A stretch of 14,681 nucleotides of DNA from an uncultured Saprospiraceae bacterium (lineage in GTDB: Bacteria; Bacteroidota; Bacteroidia; Chitinophagales; Saprospiraceae), in NCBI GenBank assembly GCA_937967535.1, contig CALCMV010000202.1, forward strand, positions 1 to 14,681. Reading direction: 5' to 3'. A model generated the notes under the pieces. That model did no database searches. It saw only the letters and a list, made by a program, of their open reading frames with translations, and was not told where the DNA came from. The position numbers were made by a program, and so were the translations under genes. Numbering within the stretch: the first letter of the stretch is position 1; each line of letters starts with the position of its first letter. Positions 1-6,406 of the stretch are shown piece after piece.

Positions 1-1
1 C

Positions 2-102
2 GACGACTTTAGCCGTCGCGTGAAATAAAAATATATTTATAAGTAATTTAATTTTAATGATTTAAAAATTGACTTAAAATTTATCTGACGGCTAAAGTCG
101 TC
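2..102. repeat. Long hairpin 1, GC-rich arms with AT-rich loop
   Basis: The arms at 2-17 and 87-102 are perfect 16-bp reverse complements (GACGACTTTAGCCGTC on the left). The 69-nt loop is almost pure A/T. The right arm is followed by AGTAC, matching the GTAC that flanks hairpin 3. It has no coding potential and no T-run typical of a terminator. It is one of three consecutive hairpins at about 115-120 bp spacing. Function is unknown; a REP- or MITE-like repeat is the simplest reading. Confidence 0.8.
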
Positions 103-116
103 AGTACAGTGTTTCC

Positions 117-226
117 GGTCAGCCTGTTTAGCTGTCAAGTAAAATAAAAACTTATTTGTAATTTATTGTTTTTAAGCATATTGCAAATTAAAATAATAAT
201 ATACTTGACAGCTAAATAGGGTGACC
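117..226. repeat. Long hairpin 2, related arm sequence
   Basis: The arms at 117-139 and 204-226 pair over 23 bp with two mismatches. The arm contains TTTAGCTGTC, close to the TTTAGCCGTC core of hairpins 1 and 3, so it is probably a diverged member of the same family. The 64-nt loop is AT-rich and unlike the loops of its neighbours. About 10-14 bp separate it from the hairpin on each side. Confidence 0.75.
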
Positions 227-236
227 GCGAATGCCT

Positions 237-338
237 GTACCGACGACTTTAGCCGTCGCTGTTTTTTATTTTTTATTTATAAAAAACTAAAAAACAGTAA
301 ATTACATATTATTTCGAGACGGCTAAAGTCGTCTGTAC
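237..338. repeat. Long hairpin 3, arms identical to hairpin 1
   Basis: The arms at 242-257 and 318-333 are the same perfect 16-bp pair as in hairpin 1, extended outward by GTAC at 237-240 and 335-338 with one mismatch between. Inside the loop a second stem occurs (CTGTTTTTTA near 259, TAAAAAACAG near 289-298). The loop otherwise does not resemble that of hairpin 1, so the arms are conserved and the loops are not. Confidence 0.8.
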
Positions 339-369
339 GAGTTCCCGTCCACCCTGTAAAGCAGTCATT

Positions 370-413
370 ACGGGTTCATTCGGAAAACGGATATTTTCCG
401 AAATTTACCCCGT
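370..413. repeat. Short hairpin after the hairpin cluster
   Basis: A perfect 9-bp stem (TTCGGAAAA at 379-387, its complement at 394-402) is enclosed by a weaker ACGGG/CCCCGT pairing at 370-374 and 408-413. The preceding bases CCCTGTAAAGCAGTC (353-367) resemble the arm of hairpin 2, suggesting a decayed fourth unit. The rest of 1-700 holds no gene that can be supported. Confidence 0.55.
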
Positions 414-526
414 CTACAGTATATATGCGACAATTTAAGATGCCCCCAAATCGTTCAAACAAACGGACTATTCAACAATAAAGCAATAAAATCTCATTTT
501 AACGAAAATTTAAACATGATAAATAC

Positions 527-578
527 GGCAAAGATTTTGTTCGATTACAGTTTGCGTAATAAAATCTTTATTTTTGCC
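527..578 (+). promoter_or_regulatory. Inverted repeat with a possible -7 box upstream of the PPIase operon
   Basis: GGCAAAG at 527-533 and TTTGCC at 573-578 flank a 9-bp stem (530-538 with 561-569). TATTTTTG at 569-576 fits the Bacteroidota -7 consensus TAnnTTTG, but no TTTG lies at the expected 19-20 bp upstream (the nearest are 14 and 29 bp away). A promoter in this region is expected because the next gene at 701 starts the operon; this exact site is a weak candidate. Confidence 0.3.
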
Positions 579-597
579 AATTATTAAACTAATGAGT

Positions 598-674
598 GAG
601 TATTAATGCTGAAATGCTACAATGTGATAATGCTACAATATTTACCTCATTATCGCATTTCAGCATTAATATTC
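598..674. repeat. AATGnnnn octamer array with inverted arms
   Basis: Four contiguous octamers occupy 605-636: AATGCTGA, AATGCTAC, AATGTGAT and AATGCTAC. The arms 598-617 and 655-674 pair at 19 of 20 positions. The same word family recurs at 7535-7678 in front of another gene. The array ends 26 bp before the start codon at 701 and would lie in the leader if transcription begins upstream. Confidence 0.75.
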
Positions 675-700
675 ATTTATTCAAAATTAATTAGAAAAAG

Positions 701-2659
701 ATGACCAAACAAAGCTTTATATTACTACTTGCTTTGCTAATGTGCAGTACGACGACCTACGCACAGCCAAATGACGATATCCTGTTTACGGTAGGTGATG
801 ACATGGAAGTACCGGTGTCCGAATTTAAATACATTTATGCAAAAACAAATGCAGATGAAGCGGACTTTAGCAAAGAATCGCTCGACGAATATTTGGATTT
901 GTACAAAAAATTCAAACTCAAAGTCAGAAAAGCCCGCGAAATGGGCTTGGCAGATAAGCCTGCCTTTGCAAAAGAGTTAAACACGTATCGCCTTCAATTG
1001 TCTGCTACTTATTTGACAGATAAAGAGGTCAGCGAAAAACTTGTACGCGAGGCATACGAGCGTTCAAAAGAGGATGTGGAGATTCAGCACATTATGATTA
1101 AAACTATTGATAATGATGCAGAGAAAGCCTACGAAAAAATCATGGACATCAAGCGCGAATTGGAGGGCGGTGCAGATTTTGAGACCATAGCGCGTAAAAA
1201 ATCGCAGCACGCTTCGCGCAAATCCGGTGGCAAACTTGGTTATATCACCGTACTCCAATTGCCTGATTTTTATGATATTGAAAGTGCAGCTTACAATACA
1301 CCTGTCGGTCAAATATCCGAACCTGTGCTTACAGCAACAGGCTATCATTTGATAAATCCAATAAGTCGCCGTCCGGCAAGAGGCGAAATAGATGCGGCAC
1401 ACATCCTGATTCGTATGACGGATAAAATGAAGGATGAAGAAAAAACGGCTGCCGAAGCCAAAATCCGCGAACTATACAAACAACTTAAAGCCGGAGCAGA
1501 TTTTGCCACGCTCGCCCGTGCCAATTCGGATGATAAAATCACCTCAAATAATGGCGGTACTATTCCCCGTTTTGGTATCAACACTTACGAACCAATATTT
1601 GAAGATGCCGCATTTGGTATCAAAAATGATGGCGATATGACCGAGCCGTTCAAAAGTTCATTGGGCTGGCATATTATCAAACGTATCGGCAAGCCGGATA
1701 TGAGCAGCCTTGATGCAGCAAAACCTGTATTACTAAGCAAAGTGAAAAAAGATACGCGATTCAAAGCCGCCGAAAATGCAGTAACAGAACGCATCAAAAG
1801 CGAAGCAGGATTCAAATTTGATGAGGCAAATAAAAGCGATGCCATCAATACGCTTGGCAATGACCCGAATTTGCTCAAACACAATTGGAAAGTACCAAAA
1901 ACTGCCGACAAACGCCCGCTTTTTATGATGGGCGAGGAAACGGCTACGGTCAATGATTTCCACCTGTTTATGATACGCGAGCGCAATGCACGCCTTCAGA
2001 TGAAAAGAAGCGGTGCCAAAAAAGTTGCCGAAATTATGCTGGACCAATTCATCGCCGAGCAAGCACTTGAATATGAAAAAACAAAACTCGAAGATAAATA
2101 TCCCGAGTTCAAAGCCCTCATGCGCGAGTACGAAGAAGGCATCTTGCTCTTTGAAGCCACCAAGCAGGAAGTGTGGGACAAAGCCTCTAAAGATGAAGAG
2201 GGTTTGAAGGCATTTTACGAAAAAAATAAAACAAACTACGTGTGGGAAGACCGCGCAAAAATCACGACCTACACCATCAATACCACCGACCCGAAAGTAT
2301 TGGCAAAAGTCAACAGACTCGCCCGCAAAAAATCTGCCGCAGCCGTTGCTGCCAAAATCAATAAAAAAGCCGAACTTGTCACCACCGAAGAAAGCACCGT
2401 TGAGCGTGGTAGCAATCCGGTACTCAAAAATCTGGCTTGGCAAAAAGGCAGTCTGGCAAGCCCAATTGTCGAAAATAACAAAGCGATGCTCATCAAAGTG
2501 GAGGAAGTCCTCCCGCCCGAACAAAAACCTTTCGACAAAGCAAGAGGTTATGTTGTAGCTGATTACCAAGAAGAACTCGAAAAACGCTGGGTCGCAGATT
2601 TGGCGCAGCAATTTCCCATAAAAGTAAATCAGGAAGTATTTAGGAAGTTAGTTAAATAG
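701..2659 (+). CDS. Periplasmic peptidyl-prolyl cis-trans isomerase with two parvulin domains
   Basis: A 652-residue exported protein predicted to catalyse proline cis-trans isomerisation and assist folding of periplasmic or outer-membrane proteins. Residues 1-21 form a signal peptide ending TTTYA before AQP; Cys15 is not in a lipobox (Met at -1), so it is probably soluble. Residues 30-120 are helical, PPIase prodomain-like. Two tandem parvulin domains follow at about 125-222 (HIMIK, then GGKLGYI, then GYHLI) and 229-331 (HILIR, then NGGTIPRFG, then GWHIIKR). The C-terminal 320 residues are lysine-rich and helical, with a weak third parvulin-like part near 545-625. The ATG at 701 has an A-rich leader without a Shine-Dalgarno sequence and gives an intact signal peptide. 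It heads a three-gene same-strand folding cluster, 85 bp from the next gene. The family is confident; the client range is not visible. Confidence 0.93.
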   Translation: MTKQSFILLLALLMCSTTTYAQPNDDILFTVGDDMEVPVSEFKYIYAKTNADEADFSKESLDEYLDLYKKFKLKVRKAREMGLADKPAFAKELNTYRLQLSATYLTDKEVSEKLVREAYERSKEDVEIQHIMIKTIDNDAEKAYEKIMDIKRELEGGADFETIARKKSQHASRKSGGKLGYITVLQLPDFYDIESAAYNTPVGQISEPVLTATGYHLINPISRRPARGEIDAAHILIRMTDKMKDEEKTAAEAKIRELYKQLKAGADFATLARANSDDKITSNNGGTIPRFGINTYEPIFEDAAFGIKNDGDMTEPFKSSLGWHIIKRIGKPDMSSLDAAKPVLLSKVKKDTRFKAAENAVTERIKSEAGFKFDEANKSDAINTLGNDPNLLKHNWKVPKTADKRPLFMMGEETATVNDFHLFMIRERNARLQMKRSGAKKVAEIMLDQFIAEQALEYEKTKLEDKYPEFKALMREYEEGILLFEATKQEVWDKASKDEEGLKAFYEKNKTNYVWEDRAKITTYTINTTDPKVLAKVNRLARKKSAAAVAAKINKKAELVTTEESTVERGSNPVLKNLAWQKGSLASPIVENNKAMLIKVEEVLPPEQKPFDKARGYVVADYQEELEKRWVADLAQQFPIKVNQEVFRKLVK

Positions 2660-2733
2660 TTTTTAGTTCATGGTTCATAGTTTTATTGCTGCGAATTAAA
2701 AACTATTAACTATGAACTAAAAACTATGAACTA
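2649..2733. repeat. TAGTTnn heptamer array with inverted arms, spanning a stop codon
   Basis: Heptamers run TAGTTTT (2657-2663, overlapping the stop codon), TAGTTCA, TGGTTCA, TAGTTTT, then a 14-nt loop, then the complementary words AAAACTA, TTAACTA, TGAACTA, AAAACTA and TGAACTA (2699-2733). The stem 2657-2684 with 2699-2726 matches at 26 of 28 positions. A further word, TAGTTAA at 2649-2655, lies inside the last codons of the PPIase gene. The array leaves only 11 bp before the next start codon. Confidence 0.85.
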
Positions 2734-2744
2734 AATAAACACAC

Positions 2745-3587
2745 ATGAAACACACACTAATTATCATCACTGCATTACTGTGTCTGTACGCTTGTCAGCA
2801 ACCACAGGCAACGAGTAGCAGCCAACAAGTACTTGCCCGTGCTTATGGCGAAAGCCTGTATATGTCGGATTTGAAAGGACTGATAAAAGCTGATATGAGT
2901 CCTGCCGACAGTGCTTTGATTGTGAATGACCACGTTCAGACTTGGCTAAGAAATCGCGTATTGGCGCACACTGCCGCAGGGGATATGCCTGCAAATGAAA
3001 AAATTGAGCGACTCGTCAGCGATTATCGTTCTTCCTTATTATTGACAGAATATAAACAGCAACTACTCGATACTGAATTGGACACCACAGTGACCTTAGA
3101 GGAATTGACGACATATTATGAAGATAATAAGCAAAAATATGAGTTGCAGAACAATATCGCGCAGGGCATGTACATTAAAATAGACCGCACAAAGCCCTAC
3201 GGCAACATCAAACGTTGGTGGAAATTGAGCAAAGACGACCACTACGAAAAGTTAATTGACTTGGCTCAAAAAGAAGCGGACGATTATATGTTGGACAGTG
3301 TGAAATGGATAAGTTTTGATGATTGGGAAGCGAAATTGCCCGAAGGTTCGTTTAAAGAAAAGTATTATGACAATGGCGACCGCAATATTTATGTGAAAAA
3401 CAGAACGCATCGCTATTTCCTCAAAATTAATAAAGTCATTAGAAGAGGAAAAATCGCCCCAATGGAATTTGTACAAGACGATATTTCAAAAATTATCCTG
3501 AAAAATAAAAAAAGCGACCTCATTTCCAAAAAACAAGAAGAATTGTATCAAGAAGAATTAGACAATAAGAATATTGAAGTTTATTAA
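2745..3587 (+). CDS. PPIase-like periplasmic lipoprotein lacking a recognisable parvulin domain
   Basis: A 280-residue lipoprotein. The N-terminus MKHTLIIITALLCLYAC has a clear lipobox (LYAC, lipidated Cys17), so it should be membrane-anchored facing the periplasm. Residues 20-125 resemble the helical SurA/PpiD prodomain, including the segment LEELTTYYEDNKQKYE near 120-135 that usually leads into a parvulin domain. What follows lacks the usual GGxLG and GYHII signatures, so isomerase activity is doubtful. A reasonable reading is a chaperone-like relative of SurA with a lost or highly divergent catalytic domain. It sits between a double-parvulin PPIase and SurA on the same strand, in a trio that recurs in Bacteroidota, so it probably works with them. 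Its stop codon is followed at once by the heptamer array. Confidence 0.85.
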   Translation: MKHTLIIITALLCLYACQQPQATSSSQQVLARAYGESLYMSDLKGLIKADMSPADSALIVNDHVQTWLRNRVLAHTAAGDMPANEKIERLVSDYRSSLLLTEYKQQLLDTELDTTVTLEELTTYYEDNKQKYELQNNIAQGMYIKIDRTKPYGNIKRWWKLSKDDHYEKLIDLAQKEADDYMLDSVKWISFDDWEAKLPEGSFKEKYYDNGDRNIYVKNRTHRYFLKINKVIRRGKIAPMEFVQDDISKIILKNKKSDLISKKQEELYQEELDNKNIEVY

Positions 3588-3683
3588 GAGTATTGAGTAA
3601 CGAGTGCCGAGTAACGAGTAGCGAGTATAAAAAGCTCGGCACTCGTTACCCGCTACTCGTTACTCGGCACTCGTTACTCATTT
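3588..3683. repeat. GAGTnnn heptamer array filling the intergenic gap
   Basis: Six direct heptamers (GAGTATT, GAGTAAC, GAGTGCC, GAGTAAC, GAGTAGC, GAGTATA; 3588-3629) start immediately after the stop codon. A 5-nt loop follows, then seven complementary heptamers (3635-3683) reach to 2 bp before the surA start. The arms 3595-3623 and 3651-3679 are perfect 29-bp complements. A competing 15-bp perfect stem joins 3597-3611 with 3635-3649, so two exclusive foldings exist. On the mRNA this would be a very stable intercistronic structure. Confidence 0.92.
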
Positions 3684-3685
3684 CC

Positions 3686-5035
3686 ATGAAAAAAATAATA
3701 ATTATACTCATTGCCGCATTGCAACTCAGCAACCTCGCAGCACAAGGCGAAATCCTTGATAAAATCATTGCGGTAGTTGATAGAGAAATCATCCTTCAAT
3801 CGGATGTGGAGGAGCAATTTCGATTATTGGAAGCACAGCAGGGAAGTGTACCGCCCGAAGCCCGTTGCTTGATTACCGATCAATTGCTCGTAAAATCGCT
3901 CTTATTGGCGCAAGCCGAAAAAGATAGTGTAGTCGTAGGTGAGGAAGAAGTAGACCAACAGATTGACTCGCGGGTAGATTACATCCTGACGCTGATGGAA
4001 GGCGATACAGAACGATTTGAGGACTATTATGGGATGAGTATTCTCGAAATGAAGCAAAAGTTTCGTCGGGATATGGAAGACCAATTGCTTTCTGACCGCA
4101 TGCAAGCCTTGGTTGTAGAAAGTGTGAGCATCACCCCTTCCGAAGTCCGTGATTTTTTCCATAATGTACCTGCCGATAGTTTGCCGTATTTTAGTGCAGA
4201 GGTCGAACTTTCAGAATTGGTCGTCACGCCTTCCGTCAATGACCAAGAACAGGCAAGAGCATTAAAAGAAATTACCGAACTACGCCGCCGCGTGGTAGAA
4301 GATGGCGAAAGTTTTAGCAAACTTGCCGAAAAATCGGACGACCCGGGTTCTGCCAAACAAGGCGGTTCGCTCGGTTGGGTAAAGCGCGGACAAATGGTGC
4401 CGGAGTTTGAAGCGGCATTATTTAGATTAAAAAACAAAGAAATTTCGCCTGTTGTGAAGACCGAATTTGGCTATCACATCATTCAGGCAGTGGAGCGACG
4501 CGGAAATACAATTTTTGCCCGCCACATCCTCGCCAAACCTGATATTACATTCGAGGATACACAAAAAGCAAAGGAAAAACTGGACTCGATTCGCTCATTG
4601 ATTATCAATGATTCGATGTCCTTTACACTGGCAGTGAAGCGATTTTCCGAAAATGAAGAAAGCAAAAATAACGCAGGTATGCTCATCAACCCGCAAACCG
4701 GAACAACGCTTTACACAGTGGGCGATTTGCCAACGGAAATCTATTTTGCCGTAGATGAAATGGAAATCGGCGACATTTCCGAACCACTCGAATACTACGA
4801 CGCACGCGGCGAAGCGCATTACCGAATCATATATCTGCGGTCCTATACCGAACCACACAAAGCCAATCTTGATGATGACTATGCCAAAATCCAAAAGGCA
4901 GCCATCGAACAAAAAAAATCGGTGTACATGAGCGATTGGATTGATAAAACTGCCGCCAAAACCTACATGATTATCAATGACGATTATCGCCAATGCCCAA
5001 ATATGGATAAGTGGTTTGAGTATACATCGCAATAA
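3686..5035 (+). CDS. surA: SurA-family periplasmic chaperone and peptidyl-prolyl isomerase
   Basis: A 449-residue protein of the SurA family, which escorts unfolded outer-membrane proteins across the periplasm to the BAM complex. Residues 1-20 are a signal peptide ending SNLAAQ. Residues 21-165 are the SurA N-terminal chaperone region, with the characteristic ILDKIIAVVDREIILQSDV (23-41). Parvulin domain 1 spans about 171-270 (GGSLGWV at 227-232, FGYHIIQ at 261-267) and domain 2 about 275-388 (ARHILAK at 278-284; its GGxLG signature is degenerate, NAGMLI). The C-terminal helix region ends with DDYRQCPNMDKWFEY. An in-frame TTG at 3593 would add 31 residues, but these are translated from the heptamer repeat and would bury the signal peptide, so the ATG at 3686 is preferred. 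It is third in the folding cluster. Confidence 0.94.
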   Translation: MKKIIIILIAALQLSNLAAQGEILDKIIAVVDREIILQSDVEEQFRLLEAQQGSVPPEARCLITDQLLVKSLLLAQAEKDSVVVGEEEVDQQIDSRVDYILTLMEGDTERFEDYYGMSILEMKQKFRRDMEDQLLSDRMQALVVESVSITPSEVRDFFHNVPADSLPYFSAEVELSELVVTPSVNDQEQARALKEITELRRRVVEDGESFSKLAEKSDDPGSAKQGGSLGWVKRGQMVPEFEAALFRLKNKEISPVVKTEFGYHIIQAVERRGNTIFARHILAKPDITFEDTQKAKEKLDSIRSLIINDSMSFTLAVKRFSENEESKNNAGMLINPQTGTTLYTVGDLPTEIYFAVDEMEIGDISEPLEYYDARGEAHYRIIYLRSYTEPHKANLDDDYAKIQKAAIEQKKSVYMSDWIDKTAAKTYMIINDDYRQCPNMDKWFEYTSQ

Positions 5036-5085
5036 TGAAGAAATTTCAAGATTTCATTTTTAGTAACTGATATTAGGCATAAGAT

Positions 5086-5145
5086 GTCCGCAGTCTTTCA
5101 GTCCGCAGTTGAACGTGAGTTTGTTTCACGTTGGACTGCGGACTG
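5086..5145. repeat. GTCCGCA-word hairpin downstream of surA
   Basis: The arms 5099-5118 and 5126-5145 pair at 18 of 20 positions around a 7-nt loop, and GTCCGCAGT occurs once more as a direct copy at 5086-5094. Read in sevens, words beginning GT (GTCCGCA, GTTGAAC, GTGAGTT) can be seen, resembling the heptamer arrays elsewhere in the window. It could stop or stabilise the surA transcript, but it lacks a T-run. Confidence 0.75.
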
Positions 5146-5205
5146 TTTAAGTTTAAGTTCAAGTTCAAGTTTAAGTTTAAGTTTAAGTTTAAGTTCAAGT
5201 TTAAG
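5146..5205. repeat. Ten tandem TTYAAG hexamers
   Basis: Exactly ten contiguous six-base units fill 60 bp: TTTAAG seven times and TTCAAG three times (units 3, 4 and 9). The array abuts the GTCCGCA hairpin without a gap. Unlike most other arrays here it has no complementary arm nearby. Copy number is likely variable by replication slippage. Confidence 0.93.
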
Positions 5206-5213
5206 TAGTGCTA

Positions 5214-5286
5214 TAAATGTAATGCTCAAACTTCCCTTGCATTTTGAAAATACAAGGGAAGTCACCATGAATTAGCATTACATCTA
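5214..5286. repeat. Nested inverted-repeat element, about 73 bp
   Basis: The outer arms 5214-5226 and 5274-5286 pair at 12 of 13 positions (core ATGTAATGCT). An inner hairpin, 5231-5245 with 5247-5261, pairs at 14 of 15 positions with a near-zero loop. The architecture of terminal inverted repeats around an inner palindrome is MITE-like. The remaining DNA up to 5446 holds no supported gene, only the putative tlpA promoter. Confidence 0.65.
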
Positions 5287-5376
5287 AAGGACTACCTTTC
5301 AAAGTTGTGAACATTTCTAAATCAACATAGAACGAAGTACGACGAACAAAGAAGGTGAGTAGTTAGGAATTTAAAA

Positions 5377-5404
5377 TTTGGCATCAAATTCGCCTTTAAT
5401 TTTG
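5377..5404 (+). promoter_or_regulatory. Candidate Bacteroidota-type promoter for the thioredoxin gene
   Basis: TTTG at 5377-5380 and TAATTTTG at 5397-5404 match the -33 (TTTG) and -7 (TAnnTTTG) boxes described in Bacteroides and Flavobacterium. The spacing is 16 bp, slightly shorter than the usual 17-23. Transcription would start near 5411, leaving a leader of about 36 nt before the ATG at 5447. Confidence 0.4.
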
Positions 5405-5446
5405 AAACAGACCTCATATTTCTTCTCTTTATTAAAATATACAATT

Positions 5447-5941
5447 ATGAATTTTCCCAAACTTATTACATTGTTATTTCTTGTAAGTATTGCAAGTACA
5501 GTATTTGCCCAAAAATCACTTCCTGATGTGAATATTCAGGAATTGAGTGGAAAAAAAGTCAACATTCAGGATTATGCCGACAATGGTAAAGTGACGGTAT
5601 TGAGTTTTTGGGCTACTTGGTGCGTGCCTTGCAAAAAAGAATTGGACAATATTGCAGAATATTACGAAGAATGGCAAGAAGATTATAATATGGAATTGGT
5701 GGCAATTTCGGTAGACAATGCACGTTCTATTACTAAAATAAAAACAGTTGTAGATAGCAAAGGTTGGGAATACGAAATACTCTCCGACAAAAACGGCGAC
5801 CTCAAACGCGCCCTCAATTTCCAAGCCGTACCTTATACAATGGTCATTGATACCGATGGCAATATCGTTTATCGTCACGATGGATATGTAGAAGGTGACG
5901 AGTTTGAATTGGAAGAAGTTCTCCAAAAATTAAGTAAATAG
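5447..5941 (+). CDS. TlpA-type secreted thioredoxin-like thiol oxidoreductase
   Basis: A 164-residue thioredoxin-fold protein acting on protein disulfides in the periplasm. Residues 1-21 are a signal peptide (hydrophobic LITLLFLVSIAST, then VFAQ). The active site is WCVPC (Cys59, Cys62), preceded by VLSFWAT as in TlpA/ResA proteins. The cis-proline expected opposite the active site is Pro129 in AVPYTMVID. The length is that of a minimal TlpA domain, with no N-terminal DUF4369-type extension. An in-frame TTG at 5378 would add 23 residues before the signal peptide; the ATG at 5447 is much more likely. It is probably a single-gene unit: a candidate promoter lies just upstream and a strong terminator downstream. 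Whether it reduces or isomerises disulfides cannot be told; its proximity to the chaperone cluster fits general envelope protein maturation. Confidence 0.93.
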   Translation: MNFPKLITLLFLVSIASTVFAQKSLPDVNIQELSGKKVNIQDYADNGKVTVLSFWATWCVPCKKELDNIAEYYEEWQEDYNMELVAISVDNARSITKIKTVVDSKGWEYEILSDKNGDLKRALNFQAVPYTMVIDTDGNIVYRHDGYVEGDEFELEEVLQKLSK

Positions 5942-5988
5942 TCAGTGGCGCATGCCACACCCAGGGACTAAAAATTTCATCTTTCTTG

Positions 5989-6031
5989 CGACCTCTTGCT
6001 TCAACCCGATGCGAGAGGTCGTTTTTGTTTT
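5989..6031 (+). terminator. Rho-independent terminator after the thioredoxin gene
   Basis: An 11-bp stem (CGACCTCTTGC at 5989-5999 with 6011-6021, one G-T pair) with an 11-nt loop is followed by TTTTTGTTTT. It lies 47 bp after the stop codon. It is the clearest intrinsic terminator in the window. Confidence 0.88.
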
Positions 6032-6061
6032 GGAGCATGTTTAAATTTTTCCTTAATTTTA

Positions 6062-6267
6062 GGCTTTGGACAGAGGAAATTGGGTAATTTGGAAATTCGG
6101 TAATCCCGATAACTATCGGGACTTTTTTAGAATTTTACATAAAAGAATTAATAAACTATTTTATTTTAATAATAAAAAATATTCAATTGATTATCAATGA
6201 GTTACAATTTTAAACCTAATTTCCCTCTTGGCTCAGCCGATACTAATTCCCATTTTGTCCAAAGTCC
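6062..6267. repeat. MITE-like element 1 with CTTTGGACA terminal repeats
   Basis: The ends are inverted copies: GGCTTTGGACA at 6062-6072 and the complement of GGACTTTGGACA at 6256-6267. Its left inner part (6065-6091) matches, in reverse complement, the right end of the element at 13939-14442 at 24 of 27 positions. CTTAATT occurs just outside both ends (6052-6058, 6270-6276), a possible target duplication. The interior is AT-rich and non-coding. Together with the hairpins around it, this accounts for most of the 465-bp gene-free gap 5942-6406. Confidence 0.6.
6104..6128 (+). terminator. Terminator-like palindrome inside the MITE-like element
   Basis: TCCCGATA (6104-6111) pairs with TATCGGGA (6114-6121), followed by CTTTTTT. 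It could act as a second terminator for the upstream gene. Because it lies inside a dispersed repeat, it may equally be part of the element's own structure. Confidence 0.5.
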
Positions 6268-6289
6268 AACTTAATTAGTTCTACATTAA

Positions 6290-6326
6290 GACTTTGAGAT
6301 GTCAGACCATTTTATGGTCAGAAGTC
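6290..6326 (+). promoter_or_regulatory. Palindrome in the leader of the aminotransferase gene
   Basis: GACCAT (6305-6310) pairs with ATGGTC (6314-6319), enclosed by GACTT (6290-6294) and AAGTC (6322-6326). It lies 80 bp before the start codon and could be an operator or leader hairpin. No promoter box of the TAnnTTTG type is seen between 6268 and 6406. Confidence 0.35.
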
Positions 6327-6406
6327 AAAAAATTTGTGCAAAAATCTTTTCTGATTGAATGATGACATCTGAATAGATACAAGACATTAACAAATCACAA
6401 CAAACT

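Noticed and set aside
221..481. Open frame of 86 codons at the left edge
   Set aside because: It starts with GTG inside an arm of hairpin 2, is translated through hairpin 3 and a further palindrome, and its protein has no domain or signal-peptide pattern.
1733..2611. Minus-strand open frame of 292 codons
   Set aside because: It is fully antisense to the double-parvulin PPIase gene, is rich in Phe, Cys and Ile from reversed codons, and matches no known protein pattern.
3593..3685. N-terminal extension of SurA from a TTG codon
   Set aside because: The extra 31 residues come from the heptamer array and would precede a perfect signal peptide that begins at the ATG at 3686.
5378..5446. N-terminal extension of the thioredoxin from a TTG codon
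   Set aside because: It would put 23 residues before a normal signal peptide and overlaps the candidate promoter.
6366..6378. CATCTGAATAGAT shared with 14521-14533 as a regulatory motif
   Set aside because: A 13-base match in AT-rich DNA of this length is within chance expectation, and the flanks do not match.
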